DNA of 36,424 nt from Acidimicrobiales bacterium (GCA_030828465.1 JAURCL010000016.1:1-36424), one strand, 5' to 3'; counted from the stretch's first letter, positions 9,120 to 18,524 are shown. Notes: generated from the letters alone by a model not told the origin. A program made the numbers and translations.

Positions 9120-9697
9120 CGAGAGCAGACCACGACACCCGCTGCTCGGAGGGCAGCCACCGTCTCGGCCATGGGCAGGCCCACCACGTTGGAGACGCTT
9201 CCAGCGACCGACTCAACGAAGCACGCCGCGCCACCCTGGATGGCGTAAGCGCCCGCCTTGTCGAGGGGTTCACCAGTCTCGACGTACCAGTCGATCTCCG
9301 AGCGAACCAGCGGCCGCATCCGAACCGTGGTGGTCACCTCAACCACATTCAGCAACCCTCCCGTAGCGACCGCCACCGCCGTGTGAGCGAGATGCTCGCG
9401 GCCGGAGAGCGCTTCGAGCATCCGCACGGCATCGGCGGCGTCCACAGGTTTGGCCAAGATCACACCATCGAGATCGATCGTCGTGTCGGCCGCGAGCACC
9501 ACCGCCGCCGGGTTCCGCGCAGCCACGGTGGTCGCTTTGCAGGAGGCGACCCGCCGCACGTAGGCCAATGGAGCCTCGCCAGGGCGCACACCCTCATCGA
9601 TGTCGGCCGGATCGACGTCGAACTCGAGGCCGAGAACCGAGAGCAGGTCGCGACGCCGCGGGGAGGCCGAGGCGAGGACGAGCGCTGGCTCAGCCAC
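9116..9697 (-). CDS. maf: Maf-family nucleotide pyrophosphatase
   Basis: The 193-residue protein has the Maf hallmarks: [12 protein letters not shown] (8-19), [14 protein letters not shown] (71-84, with the presumed general-base Asp71 and Lys83) and [14 protein letters not shown] (142-155). Maf proteins hydrolyse non-canonical or modified nucleoside triphosphates (dTTP/UTP, m7GTP or similar) and are linked to septum inhibition. The subtype cannot be fixed from sequence here. GTG 9697 was chosen because homology starts there and it overlaps the Dus stop by 8 bases. The open frame reaches 9763 without added homology. Confidence 0.94.
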   Translation of the reverse strand: MAEPALVLASASPRRRDLLSVLGLEFDVDPADIDEGVRPGEAPLAYVRRVASCKATTVAARNPAAVVLAADTTIDLDGVILAKPVDAADAVRMLEALSGREHLAHTAVAVATGGLLNVVEVTTTVRMRPLVRSEIDWYVETGEPLDKAGAYAIQGGAACFVESVAGSVSNVVGLPMAETVAALRAAGVVVCSR

Positions 9698-10883
9698 CGG
9701 ACACCGCCGCGACGTCGGCATCATCGGGCACCGTGAGGTCGGTCCGTGCATCGGGTGCCTCAAGGAAGCCGTCCGGCAGCGCCACCCGGATCGGGCCGTT
9801 CGTATGACCGCGACGGATCCGCGCTCCCCCCGTCACCAGACGCAATCCGCCGTCGAGATCGGCGACCGCGCCATCGAGTTCGGCGAGGGTCGACACCTGC
9901 GACAGGCGCCGTCGCGCATCCGGACCGACCGGGTAGCCGGTGACGTACCACGAGGTGTGCTTGCGGAAGTCGCGCATCGCGTGCACCTCGCCACCGTCAT
10001 CACGGCGCGACTCGATGAGCAGGGCGGCGTGGCGACGCATAGTGGTGAGCACGTCGGCGAGCGCCGGATGCTCCGGAGCGGGCCGACCGGCGAGGACCTC
10101 GACGAGATGGGCGAACAACCAGGGGCGTCCGAGGCATCCTCGACCGATCACCACCCCGTCGCAGTCGGTGGCCGCCATCATCTCGACCGCATCGCGCGCC
10201 TCCCAGACGTCGCCGTTGCCGAGCACCGGAATCTCGTGTCCGGCACCGCGAACGGCCGCTCGGAGGGCGCCGATCGCCTCCCAGCGGGCGTCACCCGCGT
10301 AGTGCTGCTCGACGGTGCGGGCATGGAGCGCGATCCACGTCACTCCCTCGTCAGCGCAGATCAAGCCCGCATCGATGTCAGTTCGCAGTTCGTCGGTGAG
10401 CCCCATGCGGAACTTCGCTGTCACCGGGACGCCATGGGGCGACGCGGCTGTCACGGCGGCGCGGACGATCGCGCGGAGCAGCGCGGGCCGTGCGGGAACA
10501 GCCGCCCCGCCACCTCGCCGGGTGACCTTGGCCGCCGGGCAACCGAAGTTGAGGTCGATGTGGTCGACTCGGCCCTCGTCGCAGACGCGGGCGACGGCTT
10601 GGCCGACCTTCAACGGATCACTCCCGTAGAGCTGCAGGGAGCGCGGGTGCTCGTCCTCGGCGAAGGCCATCATGCGATCCGTCTTTGGATTGCGATGGAC
10701 GACCGCGTCCGACATGACCATCTCGTTGACGTAGACGAGTCCGGGGGCGAACTCGCGGCAGATCCGGCGAAAGGCGGCATTGGTGACCCCAGCCATCGGT
10801 GCGAGCACGACCGGCGCGGCCGGGGTGAACGACCCGATACGCAACGGGGTCGGCGCGGTTGCCGTGGGACTCACCCACACCAC
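9690..10883 (-). CDS. dusB: tRNA-dihydrouridine synthase (Dus/DusB family)
   Basis: This FMN enzyme reduces uridine to dihydrouridine in tRNA. From GTG 10883 it has 397 residues. [12 protein letters not shown] (about 28-39) is the FMN-binding start of the TIM barrel. [15 protein letters not shown] (about 112-126) contains the catalytic Cys115, and the C-terminal helical domain carries FRKHTSWY. Three in-frame GTGs (10883, 10880, 10874) could be the start; 10883 is nearest a GGAGAG stretch, though 13 bases from it. The last 25 or so residues, past the usual Dus end, are a Pro/Asp-rich tail. It follows tsaD after 52 bases and sits in a tRNA-modification neighbourhood. Confidence 0.93.
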   Translation of the reverse strand: MVWVSPTATAPTPLRIGSFTPAAPVVLAPMAGVTNAAFRRICREFAPGLVYVNEMVMSDAVVHRNPKTDRMMAFAEDEHPRSLQLYGSDPLKVGQAVARVCDEGRVDHIDLNFGCPAAKVTRRGGGAAVPARPALLRAIVRAAVTAASPHGVPVTAKFRMGLTDELRTDIDAGLICADEGVTWIALHARTVEQHYAGDARWEAIGALRAAVRGAGHEIPVLGNGDVWEARDAVEMMAATDCDGVVIGRGCLGRPWLFAHLVEVLAGRPAPEHPALADVLTTMRRHAALLIESRRDDGGEVHAMRDFRKHTSWYVTGYPVGPDARRRLSQVSTLAELDGAVADLDGGLRLVTGGARIRRGHTNGPIRVALPDGFLEAPDARTDLTVPDDADVAAVSGG

Positions 10884-10935
10884 GGTAGCGACGACGCTCT
10901 CCGACGGCCCCCGAGGAGGTCCGAGGTCGTGAGGC

Positions 10936-11949
10936 TCAGGACTCGAGGATCGGCATCGACGGGATGGCACCGAGGTCCAGGGGGCTCGGGCCGTCGTCGC
11001 GCAGACGATGCCAACCGGCTGCAGCGATCATCGCCGCGTTGTCGGTGCACATCTCCCTGCCGGGAAGGAACACGCGCCGACCGTCGCTCTCGCCAGCAGC
11101 GGCGAGATCCCGACGAAGCGCGGAGTTCGCTGCCACACCACCACCGAGCACGATGCCGGTGGCACCCACCAGCGTGGCCGCTCGGCGTGCTTTGTCGACG
11201 AGCACGTCGACCACCGCGGCTTGGAAGGAGGCGGCGACATCGCGGGAGTCGACATCGGGGTGCCGGCGCACATGGTTGACAACCGCGGTCTTCAGCCCGC
11301 TGAAGCTGAAGTCGAGTCCGCCGTCGGACATGGCGCGCGGGAACCGGATCGCCTCCGGATCACCCTCAGTCGCCGCGCGATCGATCGCGGGACCACCCGG
11401 ATAGCCAAGGTCGAGATATCGGGCGACCTTGTCGAAGGCCTCACCGGCCGCGTCGTCGATCGTGCCGCCGAGCAGGCGGTACTGGCCGTGATCGCTCATC
11501 TCGATGAGGAGCGTGTGTCCTCCCGAAACCAGCAGCACGACGAGCGGGAACTCAAGCGAGTCGTCCTCGAGGAAGGCTGAGTACAAGTGCGCCTCGAGGT
11601 GGTTGACCCCGACGAAGGGCACCTCCCAGGCGAGGGCGAGGGCCTTCGCCGCGGAGACACCAACGAGGAGCGCCCCGATGAGACCCGGCCCGACGGTGCA
11701 GGCGACGGCGTCGATCCGCCGTGGGTCGACGCCGGCCGAGGCGATCGCCTCACGGACGACCGGGGTGATCTGCTCAAGATGAGCTCGGCCGGCCACCTCG
11801 GGCACGACTCCGCCGAAGCGGGCGTGCAGGTCGATCTGGCTCGACACCACGCTCGACACGACATCCGTGCCGCCCATCACCAGGGCGGCCGCGGTCTCAT
11901 CACAACTCGTCTCGATACCGAGCACCAGCGTGTCGGAGTCGACTCTCAC
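10936..11949 (-). CDS. tsaD: tRNA N6-adenosine threonylcarbamoyltransferase subunit TsaD
   Basis: TsaD transfers threonylcarbamoyl from the AMP intermediate to A37 of ANN-decoding tRNAs, making t6A. The 337-residue protein has the ASKHA start LVLGIETSCDETAAA, the metal ligands His117 and His121 in NHLEAHL, the nucleotide-binding VSGGHT and GGGVAANSALR, and CTDNAAM with Asp303 as third ligand. GTG 11949 overlaps the rimI TGA by 4 bases (GTGA). Its partners TsaB and TsaE lie just upstream, so three of the four bacterial t6A genes are together; tsaC/sua5 is not in the window. Confidence 0.98.
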   Translation of the reverse strand: MRVDSDTLVLGIETSCDETAAALVMGGTDVVSSVVSSQIDLHARFGGVVPEVAGRAHLEQITPVVREAIASAGVDPRRIDAVACTVGPGLIGALLVGVSAAKALALAWEVPFVGVNHLEAHLYSAFLEDDSLEFPLVVLLVSGGHTLLIEMSDHGQYRLLGGTIDDAAGEAFDKVARYLDLGYPGGPAIDRAATEGDPEAIRFPRAMSDGGLDFSFSGLKTAVVNHVRRHPDVDSRDVAASFQAAVVDVLVDKARRAATLVGATGIVLGGGVAANSALRRDLAAAGESDGRRVFLPGREMCTDNAAMIAAAGWHRLRDDGPSPLDLGAIPSMPILES

Positions 11950-12497
11950 GATCGCCCCTCACCGAGTTCGAGTTGATCGAGCAGGCCGTCGTAGCCGTCA
12001 TCGCCGATGGAGTGGCACCACATCACGACCGCGTCCTCACCCTGCTCGTAGTAGGCCTTCCTGACGCCGGCCGGCGCGAAACCGAATCCGCGGTAGAGCT
12101 CCTGCGCCCCGGTGGCCGATGCCCTGACCTCGAGGGTCCAGCCGGTCACGCCGGCCCCCCGGGCCTCGCGGGCGAGGGCCACCAGCAATCGGGTCGCGAT
12201 ACCGCACCGCCGATGGTCGGGGTCCACGACGATGTTGGTGATGTGCGCCTCGGATCCACCGGTGCCGGCGACCACCCACAACCCGGCGTAGCCGACCAGC
12301 CGTCGACCCTCGACGGCGGCGAGGTACCGCCGACCTCCGCGCCCGACCTGGTCGAGTTCGGAGCGGAAGACCGATCGGGACCATCCGCGTGGGTAGGCCT
12401 GAGCCTCGAGCTCGACCGCGCGGGGGATGTGCCGTCGCGTCATTGGGGTGATGCGCGCCTCCGACGAGCGCATCGTGGGGAGCCGGAGGGCATTCAC
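11946..12497 (-). CDS. rimI: Ribosomal protein S18-alanine N-acetyltransferase (RimI, GNAT fold)
   Basis: The 183-residue protein has the GNAT fold: YPRGWSRSVFRSEL near residues 35-48, as in RimI, the acetyl-CoA pyrophosphate loop RRCGIA (96-101) after VVDPDHR, and a C-terminal ELYRGFGF plus KAYY motif. RimI acetylates the N-terminus of S18, and actinobacterial relatives can acetylate other proteins. It lies between tsaB and tsaD, the usual bacterial order. GTG 12497 overlaps the tsaB stop by 4 bases. The N-terminal leader and the tail GLLDQLELGEGRS are slightly longer than in E. coli RimI (148 residues). Confidence 0.93.
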   Translation of the reverse strand: MNALRLPTMRSSEARITPMTRRHIPRAVELEAQAYPRGWSRSVFRSELDQVGRGGRRYLAAVEGRRLVGYAGLWVVAGTGGSEAHITNIVVDPDHRRCGIATRLLVALAREARGAGVTGWTLEVRASATGAQELYRGFGFAPAGVRKAYYEQGEDAVVMWCHSIGDDGYDGLLDQLELGEGRS

Positions 12498-13189
12498 GCG
12501 CGGACCTCCCGCGTCTCCCAGTTGATCTCGGCGTCCGGGCGTCGCAGATAGAGCGGTGCCACCAGATCAGCCGTCACCCACTCCTCGCGGAGCGCCCGTC
12601 TCGCCCCGATGACGACCAGCGTGTCTGCCGAGGGGTGACGATCCCCGGAGATGACGCAGTCCGCCCCGTCGCGAAGGGCGGTCGCGTGCCGGTAGGCCCC
12701 GTCACCGAGGCACAGCGCGTGCTGGCCGCGCTCGCCGAGTGCGGCCAGCAGGTCATCGACCGAGCCGATCGTCGGCTCGCCGAGTGCCGTCACACCGTCG
12801 GCGTCCGATCGGTGCATCGACCAGAACACCTCGCCCTTGCGGGCGTCGACGACCGGCACGACGAGACCGTGGTGGTCTCGGGTCGACTCGGCGAGCGACT
12901 CAAGCGAGGTCACCGGCACAACGGGGATGTCGAGCGCCATGGCGAGTGCCTTCGCCGTGGCGATCCCGACCCGCATACCCGTGAAGAGCCCCGGTCCGAC
13001 ATCGACGGCAACCGCGTCGAGGTCACCGAGTTCCACTCCGGCGTGCCGGCAGGCGAACTGCACAGCGGGTGCCAAGGTCTCGCCGTGGCGACGCCCGCGA
13101 GCGATCGTCACGGAGGCGAGCACTCCGTCACGTCCCCCGAGCGCGACTCCGACGGATTCGGTGGCGGTCTCGATCCCGAGGATCAACAT
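12494..13189 (-). CDS. tsaB: tRNA threonylcarbamoyladenosine biosynthesis protein TsaB
   Basis: The 231-residue protein starts MLILGIETATESVGVAL and contains VAVDVGPGLFTGMRVGIATAK, the region conserved between TsaB and TsaD (ASKHA fold). It lacks the TsaD metal-binding histidines, as expected of TsaB, which is the scaffold that binds TsaD and TsaE. The ATG overlaps the tsaE stop by 7 bases (ATGTTGA), which suggests coupled translation and matched amounts of the partners. Confidence 0.97.
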   Translation of the reverse strand: MLILGIETATESVGVALGGRDGVLASVTIARGRRHGETLAPAVQFACRHAGVELGDLDAVAVDVGPGLFTGMRVGIATAKALAMALDIPVVPVTSLESLAESTRDHHGLVVPVVDARKGEVFWSMHRSDADGVTALGEPTIGSVDDLLAALGERGQHALCLGDGAYRHATALRDGADCVISGDRHPSADTLVVIGARRALREEWVTADLVAPLYLRRPDAEINWETREVRA

Positions 13190-13677
13190 GACTCCTCCGC
13201 GAAGATCGAGAGCCGTTCGCGCAGCCGATCCCAGCGACCGACCCAGCGCTCCCCGGTCGACGACAGTTCGAACTCACGACGATCCTCCGACTCGTCGGGA
13301 TCGCCGGGGCAGATGTGGATCGCGAGGTGACCTGGCACGTCATCGGCAGTCACCTCGCCCCACTCAATCAGCACGATCCCGTCGAACTCGGCGAGTTCGG
13401 CAAGGGCGAGGTCGGCGATCTCCGAGGTTCGGTCGAGTCGGTAGAGGTCGGCGTGATGCAGGGTGAGCCCATCCGCCGGATGACTGTTCACCAGGGTGAA
13501 CGTCGGCGAGGTGATCGCCTCTCGGACACCAAGGGCTGCCCCGAAGCCCTGCGCGAACACAGTCTTGCCCGCTCCCATCTCGCCTGAGAGCAGCACCGTG
13601 TCGCCCGACCTGCAGACTCCGGCGACCGCAGCTGCGATCTCGCGGGTCTCCTCGGCACTCGACGAGATGAGACGCAT
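13183..13677 (-). CDS. tsaE: tRNA threonylcarbamoyladenosine biosynthesis ATPase TsaE
   Basis: TsaE is the P-loop ATPase that drives the t6A complex. The 164-residue protein has the Walker A motif GEMGAGKT (32-39), SPTF (57-60) in switch I, HHADLYRL (74-81) and a Walker B-like VLIEWGE (102-108). All match the family, and the length is usual. The ATG at 13677 follows the alr TGA with no intervening base. Confidence 0.97.
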   Translation of the reverse strand: MRLISSSAEETREIAAAVAGVCRSGDTVLLSGEMGAGKTVFAQGFGAALGVREAITSPTFTLVNSHPADGLTLHHADLYRLDRTSEIADLALAELAEFDGIVLIEWGEVTADDVPGHLAIHICPGDPDESEDRREFELSSTGERWVGRWDRLRERLSIFAEESC

Positions 13678-14784
13678 TCAGCCCCCGATGCTACGGCGGG
13701 GTACCCGAGCGGAGATCCCGCAGACCACCTCGTAGTCGATCGTTCCGAGCATCGCGCTCCACTCGCCGACACCGATCCGGTCGGCGCCCTGACTGCCGAT
13801 GAGCACCACTTCGTCGTCGACAGCGACGGTGCTGTTCCCGACATCGACCATCAGTTGGTCCATCGTCACGACACCGACCATCGGGTGGCGACGCCCGCCG
13901 ATGAGTACCTGCCCACCGAGGGAGGACAGGCGTCGGGGCACCCCATCGGCGTAGCCGATCGGGATGGTCGCCACCGTCGTCGCGCGATCGAAGGTGTGCC
14001 GCCAGCCGTACGAGACCGATGACCCGGCCTCCACGCGCTTCACATGTCCCACTCGCGCTCGGAGTGCGAGCGCCGGTCGAAGTCCGAGGTCGCTGGGGTC
14101 GAGGTCGTCGCCGGGGGACAGCCCGTACATCGCGATTCCAAGCCGCACGAGGTCCCGACGGGATCCCGGATGGGCGAGCGCGCCCGCCGAGTTGGCGGCG
14201 TGGATGAGCGCCCCGTCGAGGTCGAGTCCCTCGAGCCCTTCCGCGAATCGCTCCAACTGCTCGTTCGTGCCCGGGTGCCCGGTTCGGTCGGCGACAGCGA
14301 GGTGCGTGTAGACGCCCTCGAGACGGAGGGCCGGTGAGCGCTCGGCGAGGGCCGAGACGAGATCGGCGAGACCTTCGGGGCGCACCCCGACCCGCTGCAT
14401 GCCGGTGTCGACCTTCAGATGGACCGGGAAATCGCTCGCCCCGGCGTCAACCAGCGCGTCCATGGCGTCGGCGTCGTAGAGGGTCGGTGTGAGTCGGGCG
14501 GCGACGATGCGTCCCGCCAAGCGCGCGCTCTGCTGGCTGAGGAGGAGCACGGGAGCGTCGATGCCCGCGGAGCGGAGTCGCTCACCCTCATCCACCGTCG
14601 CGACGCACAGTCCCGAGGCACCGGCAGCGAGCGCCGCACGAGCGACCGCGACGTCGCCGTGGCCGTAGGCACCGGCCTTGACCACGACCCAGACCCGCGC
14701 CGGGGCCACCTGCTCGAGAGCGAGCGCGACATTGTGGGCGATCGCGTCGAGGTCGACGACGACCTCTGCCCGATCCGGACTCAC
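13678..14784 (-). CDS. alr: Alanine racemase (PLP enzyme)
   Basis: The enzyme makes D-alanine for peptidoglycan. From GTG 14784 it has 368 residues. The PLP Lys36 lies in VVVKAGAYGHG; most racemases read KANAYGHG, so the Asn two residues after the Lys is Gly here. The second catalytic base is Tyr259 in VSYGWRHTF, and HLKVDTGMQRVG, IPIGYADG and the C-terminal MDQLMVDV are all conserved. GTG 14784 overlaps the acpS TGA by 4 bases, and the extra 19 residues possible upstream are acpS antiframe sequence. It supplies the cell wall together with the amino-sugar genes upstream. Confidence 0.97.
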   Translation of the reverse strand: MSPDRAEVVVDLDAIAHNVALALEQVAPARVWVVVKAGAYGHGDVAVARAALAAGASGLCVATVDEGERLRSAGIDAPVLLLSQQSARLAGRIVAARLTPTLYDADAMDALVDAGASDFPVHLKVDTGMQRVGVRPEGLADLVSALAERSPALRLEGVYTHLAVADRTGHPGTNEQLERFAEGLEGLDLDGALIHAANSAGALAHPGSRRDLVRLGIAMYGLSPGDDLDPSDLGLRPALALRARVGHVKRVEAGSSVSYGWRHTFDRATTVATIPIGYADGVPRRLSSLGGQVLIGGRRHPMVGVVTMDQLMVDVGNSTVAVDDEVVLIGSQGADRIGVGEWSAMLGTIDYEVVCGISARVPRRSIGG

Positions 14785-15146
14785 TCGGCCACCACGTAGG
14801 CGACGGCGACCGAGTCGACGTGCGAGAGGCTGAGATGCCATCTGCCGACCCCGGCGGCGGTCGCGAGCTGGAGCGCCCGACCCTCGACCACCAACTCAGG
14901 AGCGCCGCCCTCGAGTTTGCGCACCCAGACGTCGTGGAACCCGAAGGCGCCAAGTCCGAGCCCGAGCGACTTCATGGTCGCCTCCCGGGCAGCGAAACGA
15001 GCGGCCAGACCGGGAACCGGGTCGACGCGATCGGCGAGGGTGCTGAGCTCAACGGTGGTGAAGAGTCGCTCGCGCATCGAGGGCGTCCGCTCAAGCGACC
15101 GTCGAAATCGCTCGATCTCGACCACGTCGACACCGATCCCGATCAC
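14781..15146 (-). CDS. acpS: Holo-[acyl-carrier-protein] synthase
   Basis: AcpS transfers phosphopantetheine from CoA to the serine of acyl carrier protein. The 121-residue protein has IGVDVVEIERF at the start (Asp7 binds Mg) and FAAREATMKSLG at 51-62 with Glu55 as second metal ligand; most relatives have Lys before that Glu where this one has Arg. HLSLSHVDSVAVAYVV forms the last strand pair. The start is GTG at 15146, 18 bases after the GlmS-like gene. Confidence 0.96.
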   Translation of the reverse strand: MIGIGVDVVEIERFRRSLERTPSMRERLFTTVELSTLADRVDPVPGLAARFAAREATMKSLGLGLGAFGFHDVWVRKLEGGAPELVVEGRALQLATAAGVGRWHLSLSHVDSVAVAYVVAE

Positions 15147-15164
15147 CAGGGCGCTCCTACAGCC

Positions 15165-18100
15165 TCAGCCGGTGATCCAGTGATCGGCGGTCTCGGAGAT
15201 CGGCGAGATGAGAAGATCGGCGACATCGATGCGACCGAGCACCGATTCGTCGAAGGAGCCCTCCGTCTCGGTGACCCAGTCGACAAGCCGATCGAATCGT
15301 TGGTCGTAGCCCTGGAGCACACCTCGGGCAGCGGCCGGGTCGAGCCGATCGCGGAGAGCGACGTGCAGCAGGGTGATGCCGGTGCAGGTGTTCCCCTTCA
15401 CCTCTGGAACGAGGATGACGATGCGACCGTCGCGGCGCCCACGAGCCACGAGCACTTCGCGGTTCTCAGCCACCCGGTGCTTGGTGCCTCGCAGCACCCC
15501 CTCCCCTTCGACGCGGCTCGGGAGTTCACGAGAGATGCCGTCACGGTCGATGATCGAGATCGCCTCGCCGTCGATGTCGTAGCGGGTGTAACCGGTCACG
15601 GATTCGACGGCCGGGTCGAGGGCGGCGAGCACTCGCAACGTGCGGTAGGCGAGCACGTCGCGACCCGCTCCCGCGCGTAACGCCGCCTGCACCAGCGGCC
15701 GATCGAGGACTTCCTCGTCGCTGCGGGAGATACCGACGGTCACCGTCTTGGCCTGATGCTTGATCGCGTCGATGGGCCGGGTGAGTTCCTCGATCGCCCG
15801 GGTGAGCGCGGTCACCACGTCATCGAGGAGGAGCCCGGGGGTGCCGACCTTGCCGGTCGCGGCGCTGAACTGCTCGACCGGTCGATCCGAGAGGACATTC
15901 GCGACGAGACCGGTGAGACGCACTGCCGTGGAGGCCTCGAGATGACCGTCGTATCGACCCGCGCGCAGCCCGGACTCGAAGTCGGCGAGAGCCACGGGCA
16001 GGGTCGACCGGAGTCTGACGATGACCTCGTCGCCATTAGCGCTCTCGGCGACTGCCTGCTCGATGGCCTCGCGGGCCAGTCGGAGTGGGCGCGCCGAGTC
16101 ATCGATGGCGCGCGCCGCCTCGTAGCCGAAGAGATGGCCGACCATGGCTGAGAGCACGAAGCCGAGGCTCGGGTCGACCCTCGGAACCCCGATCACCGCA
16201 GGCGCCACGAAGCGGGTCTCCCCCTCATCGGCGACCACCACCGCGGTCGCCTTGTGAGCGCTGAAAATCGCCGTCTCCTTCGCGACGTCGTCGGCGGTCG
16301 ACCCGTCGAGTCCGGCGGCACACACGAAGATCAATGGCTCCGAGGACAGGTCGATGTGCTTCTTGTCCTCGGTGATATCCGAGGCGATCGACTTGTAACA
16401 GAGCTCGCTCAGCTTGATCCGCACCTCGTTGGCCGCGACCCGATTCGGCCCGTTGCCAACCACGGCCCAGTAGCGCTTGGAGGGCGCGAGGCGTTGAGCG
16501 GCCTCGGCGATGACGGGGCGCTGTTCGAGGACGCGCACCAGCGCGTCGGGCAGGGCTTCGAGGTGCTCCAGCAGACGATGCCGTCGGGTGTCGTCCCCGA
16601 CTCCGGCCGCCTCGGTGATCGCGCAAGCGAGAAGGGCCCCGGCGGCGATCTGGGAGTAGAAGGCCTTGGTAGAGGCGACGCTCATCTCCACATCGCGGCC
16701 ATCGGAGGTATAGACGACGCCGTCCGACTTGTCGACGAGATCGCTGTTGCGTCGGTTGACGATGCCAACGACGGCGGCGCCGCGTGAACGGAGCAGATCC
16801 ACCGTGCGGTTGGTGTCGGTGGTGGTTCCGCTCTGGCTCACCGCGATGGCCAAGGTGTCGGACATGTCGGCGCGCATCTGGAATCCGGACACCTCGGTGG
16901 CGGTGACCGCCGCGATGTCAAGCGCGCGACCCCCGAGTTCCTCGAGGAGCGCCGCCGCCCCTTGGCCCGCCACGGCCGCAGTGCCCTGCCCGATAACCCG
17001 GATGCGCCGGATCGATCTGTCGGCGAGGCGTTCGCGGATCCGCGCCGGAAGGGACGCTTCCCCGAGGGAAACACGAGCGACTCCGTCGGCGTCGCGAACG
17101 ACCCGTCCTCGCAGCGTCTTGCGGAGCGAGGTGGGCGCCTCCGTGATCTCCTTGAGCAGGAAGTGGGGCGCGGCGCCTCGGTCGATGTCGCGGGTGGTCA
17201 CCTCGGCGGTCTGCACCTCGCCGTCACCGATCGGCGTCTCGACCCCGTCGTAGCGCCAACGCCTGATCCCCTCCAGTGTCCCGGCGAGGCTGGCATCGAG
17301 GGCGAGCACCTCACCACCATTCTCGCCGTCGACCCGGATGAAGCGATCGGTCTCCTCCACCACTCCGTAAGGCTCGGAAGCGACGATGAACCGGTCGTCG
17401 GCGATCCCGACGAAGAGTCCCTGTCCGCTGCCTCGGAGCGCGAGCAGGAGTGACCCAGGATCGGTCGCCGAGGTCGCCGCGATCGCGACCGAACCCTCGA
17501 ACTCATTCACCGAGCGACGGAACGCCTCGGGGGGTTCGAGACCCTCGGCGAGCCGTCGGGCAACAAGCGCCGGGATCGGTTTCGCGTCAGTGGTGATCTG
17601 GCTGTGGATGCGGAGGTTGTGACGGACGCGGAGGTCGGCGTGGTTGTCGACATCGCCGTTGAGGGCTGCGACGACATAGGGCTGCCCACCGCTCGATTCG
17701 AGCTCCTCGCTATTGACCGGATGGGCGTTCGGCTCGGAGATCACACCGACGCTGGCCCACCGGGTGTGGGCCAGCACGGTCGCGCTCGCTCCGTCTCCCG
17801 AGACCGCCGAGCGGAGCAGGTCGTCGGCGAGGATCTGCGCGCGGATCGCGCGGGTGTTGTCACCGAGCTCGCCGATCTCAGCAGCGGCCTTGTAGACGAA
17901 GGACAGTCGCTCGCCCACGACGCGCACCGCGCCGGATTGGTAGAGCGGGTCGGCTGATCGTGCGCGGACCCTCTCGCTGAGCGCGGGCAGATCGAGACCG
18001 TGACCGCTCACCATGATGTGGACGCCGGCGGAGTCGCGACCGCGCACCTCGAGCCGATCGATGGCGGCGAGCGTCTGCTGGATCGACACGTAGGCCTCGA

Positions 18101-18524
18101 TGGCGGAGACCGAGGCACCGGCTCCGGCGAGATCGAGCACCGAGCCGATCAGGCCGCAGCGGTCGTTCCTGAGGGCCCAACAGAGATCCCTGATCGCCAC
18201 GAACCCAGCGGCCCGGCGTTCGATCTCGTCGTCACCAAGGGAGGAAGCCGTCGCCTCGATGGTGAGCTCGGCGCGATCGACGAGCACCTCGAGACGCCCG
18301 AGTCGTTCCAGAATCGAGGGGACGAGGTCTGGGTCGGCAGCGGACGCGAGCACACCGGAAACGGCGCGCAGGGGTCGATCGACATCAGCAAGGAATCGGC
18401 GAACGACATCGATGTCGAGCGGCTCCGCCGCTGCGATCGCTCGGTCGAGATCGGCGAGGATGGCGGCGCTCTCAGGCACTTCTCCTGCCCATCGCCGGGC
18501 GAGCACGCCGACGATGCCGCACAT
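15165..18524 (-). CDS. Greatly enlarged GlmS-like protein (glutamine amidotransferase plus two SIS domains)
   Basis: The 1119-residue protein starts MCGIVGV, giving the N-terminal nucleophile Cys of class II amidotransferases. Further glutaminase motifs are RGRDSAG (161-167, usually RGYDSAG), AHTRWAS (252-258) and NGDVDNH (289-295). The first SIS domain has SQSGTTTDT (563-571) and VASTKAF (616-622). The second has GNGPNRVAANEVRIKLSEL (690-708) and KKHIDL (721-726). KHQAKTVTV (922-930) resembles the GlmS tail carrying the catalytic Lys. Ordinary GlmS has about 610 residues. The extra length is a roughly 130-residue helical insertion after residue 11, an insertion near 800-900 and a C-terminal domain of about 190 residues. 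It follows glmM, so it probably makes glucosamine-6-phosphate, but this is inferred. Confidence 0.85.
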   Translation of the reverse strand: MCGIVGVLARRWAGEVPESAAILADLDRAIAAAEPLDIDVVRRFLADVDRPLRAVSGVLASAADPDLVPSILERLGRLEVLVDRAELTIEATASSLGDDEIERRAAGFVAIRDLCWALRNDRCGLIGSVLDLAGAGASVSAIEAYVSIQQTLAAIDRLEVRGRDSAGVHIMVSGHGLDLPALSERVRARSADPLYQSGAVRVVGERLSFVYKAAAEIGELGDNTRAIRAQILADDLLRSAVSGDGASATVLAHTRWASVGVISEPNAHPVNSEELESSGGQPYVVAALNGDVDNHADLRVRHNLRIHSQITTDAKPIPALVARRLAEGLEPPEAFRRSVNEFEGSVAIAATSATDPGSLLLALRGSGQGLFVGIADDRFIVASEPYGVVEETDRFIRVDGENGGEVLALDASLAGTLEGIRRWRYDGVETPIGDGEVQTAEVTTRDIDRGAAPHFLLKEITEAPTSLRKTLRGRVVRDADGVARVSLGEASLPARIRERLADRSIRRIRVIGQGTAAVAGQGAAALLEELGGRALDIAAVTATEVSGFQMRADMSDTLAIAVSQSGTTTDTNRTVDLLRSRGAAVVGIVNRRNSDLVDKSDGVVYTSDGRDVEMSVASTKAFYSQIAAGALLACAITEAAGVGDDTRRHRLLEHLEALPDALVRVLEQRPVIAEAAQRLAPSKRYWAVVGNGPNRVAANEVRIKLSELCYKSIASDITEDKKHIDLSSEPLIFVCAAGLDGSTADDVAKETAIFSAHKATAVVVADEGETRFVAPAVIGVPRVDPSLGFVLSAMVGHLFGYEAARAIDDSARPLRLAREAIEQAVAESANGDEVIVRLRSTLPVALADFESGLRAGRYDGHLEASTAVRLTGLVANVLSDRPVEQFSAATGKVGTPGLLLDDVVTALTRAIEELTRPIDAIKHQAKTVTVGISRSDEEVLDRPLVQAALRAGAGRDVLAYRTLRVLAALDPAVESVTGYTRYDIDGEAISIIDRDGISRELPSRVEGEGVLRGTKHRVAENREVLVARGRRDGRIVILVPEVKGNTCTGITLLHVALRDRLDPAAARGVLQGYDQRFDRLVDWVTETEGSFDESVLGRIDVADLLISPISETADHWITG

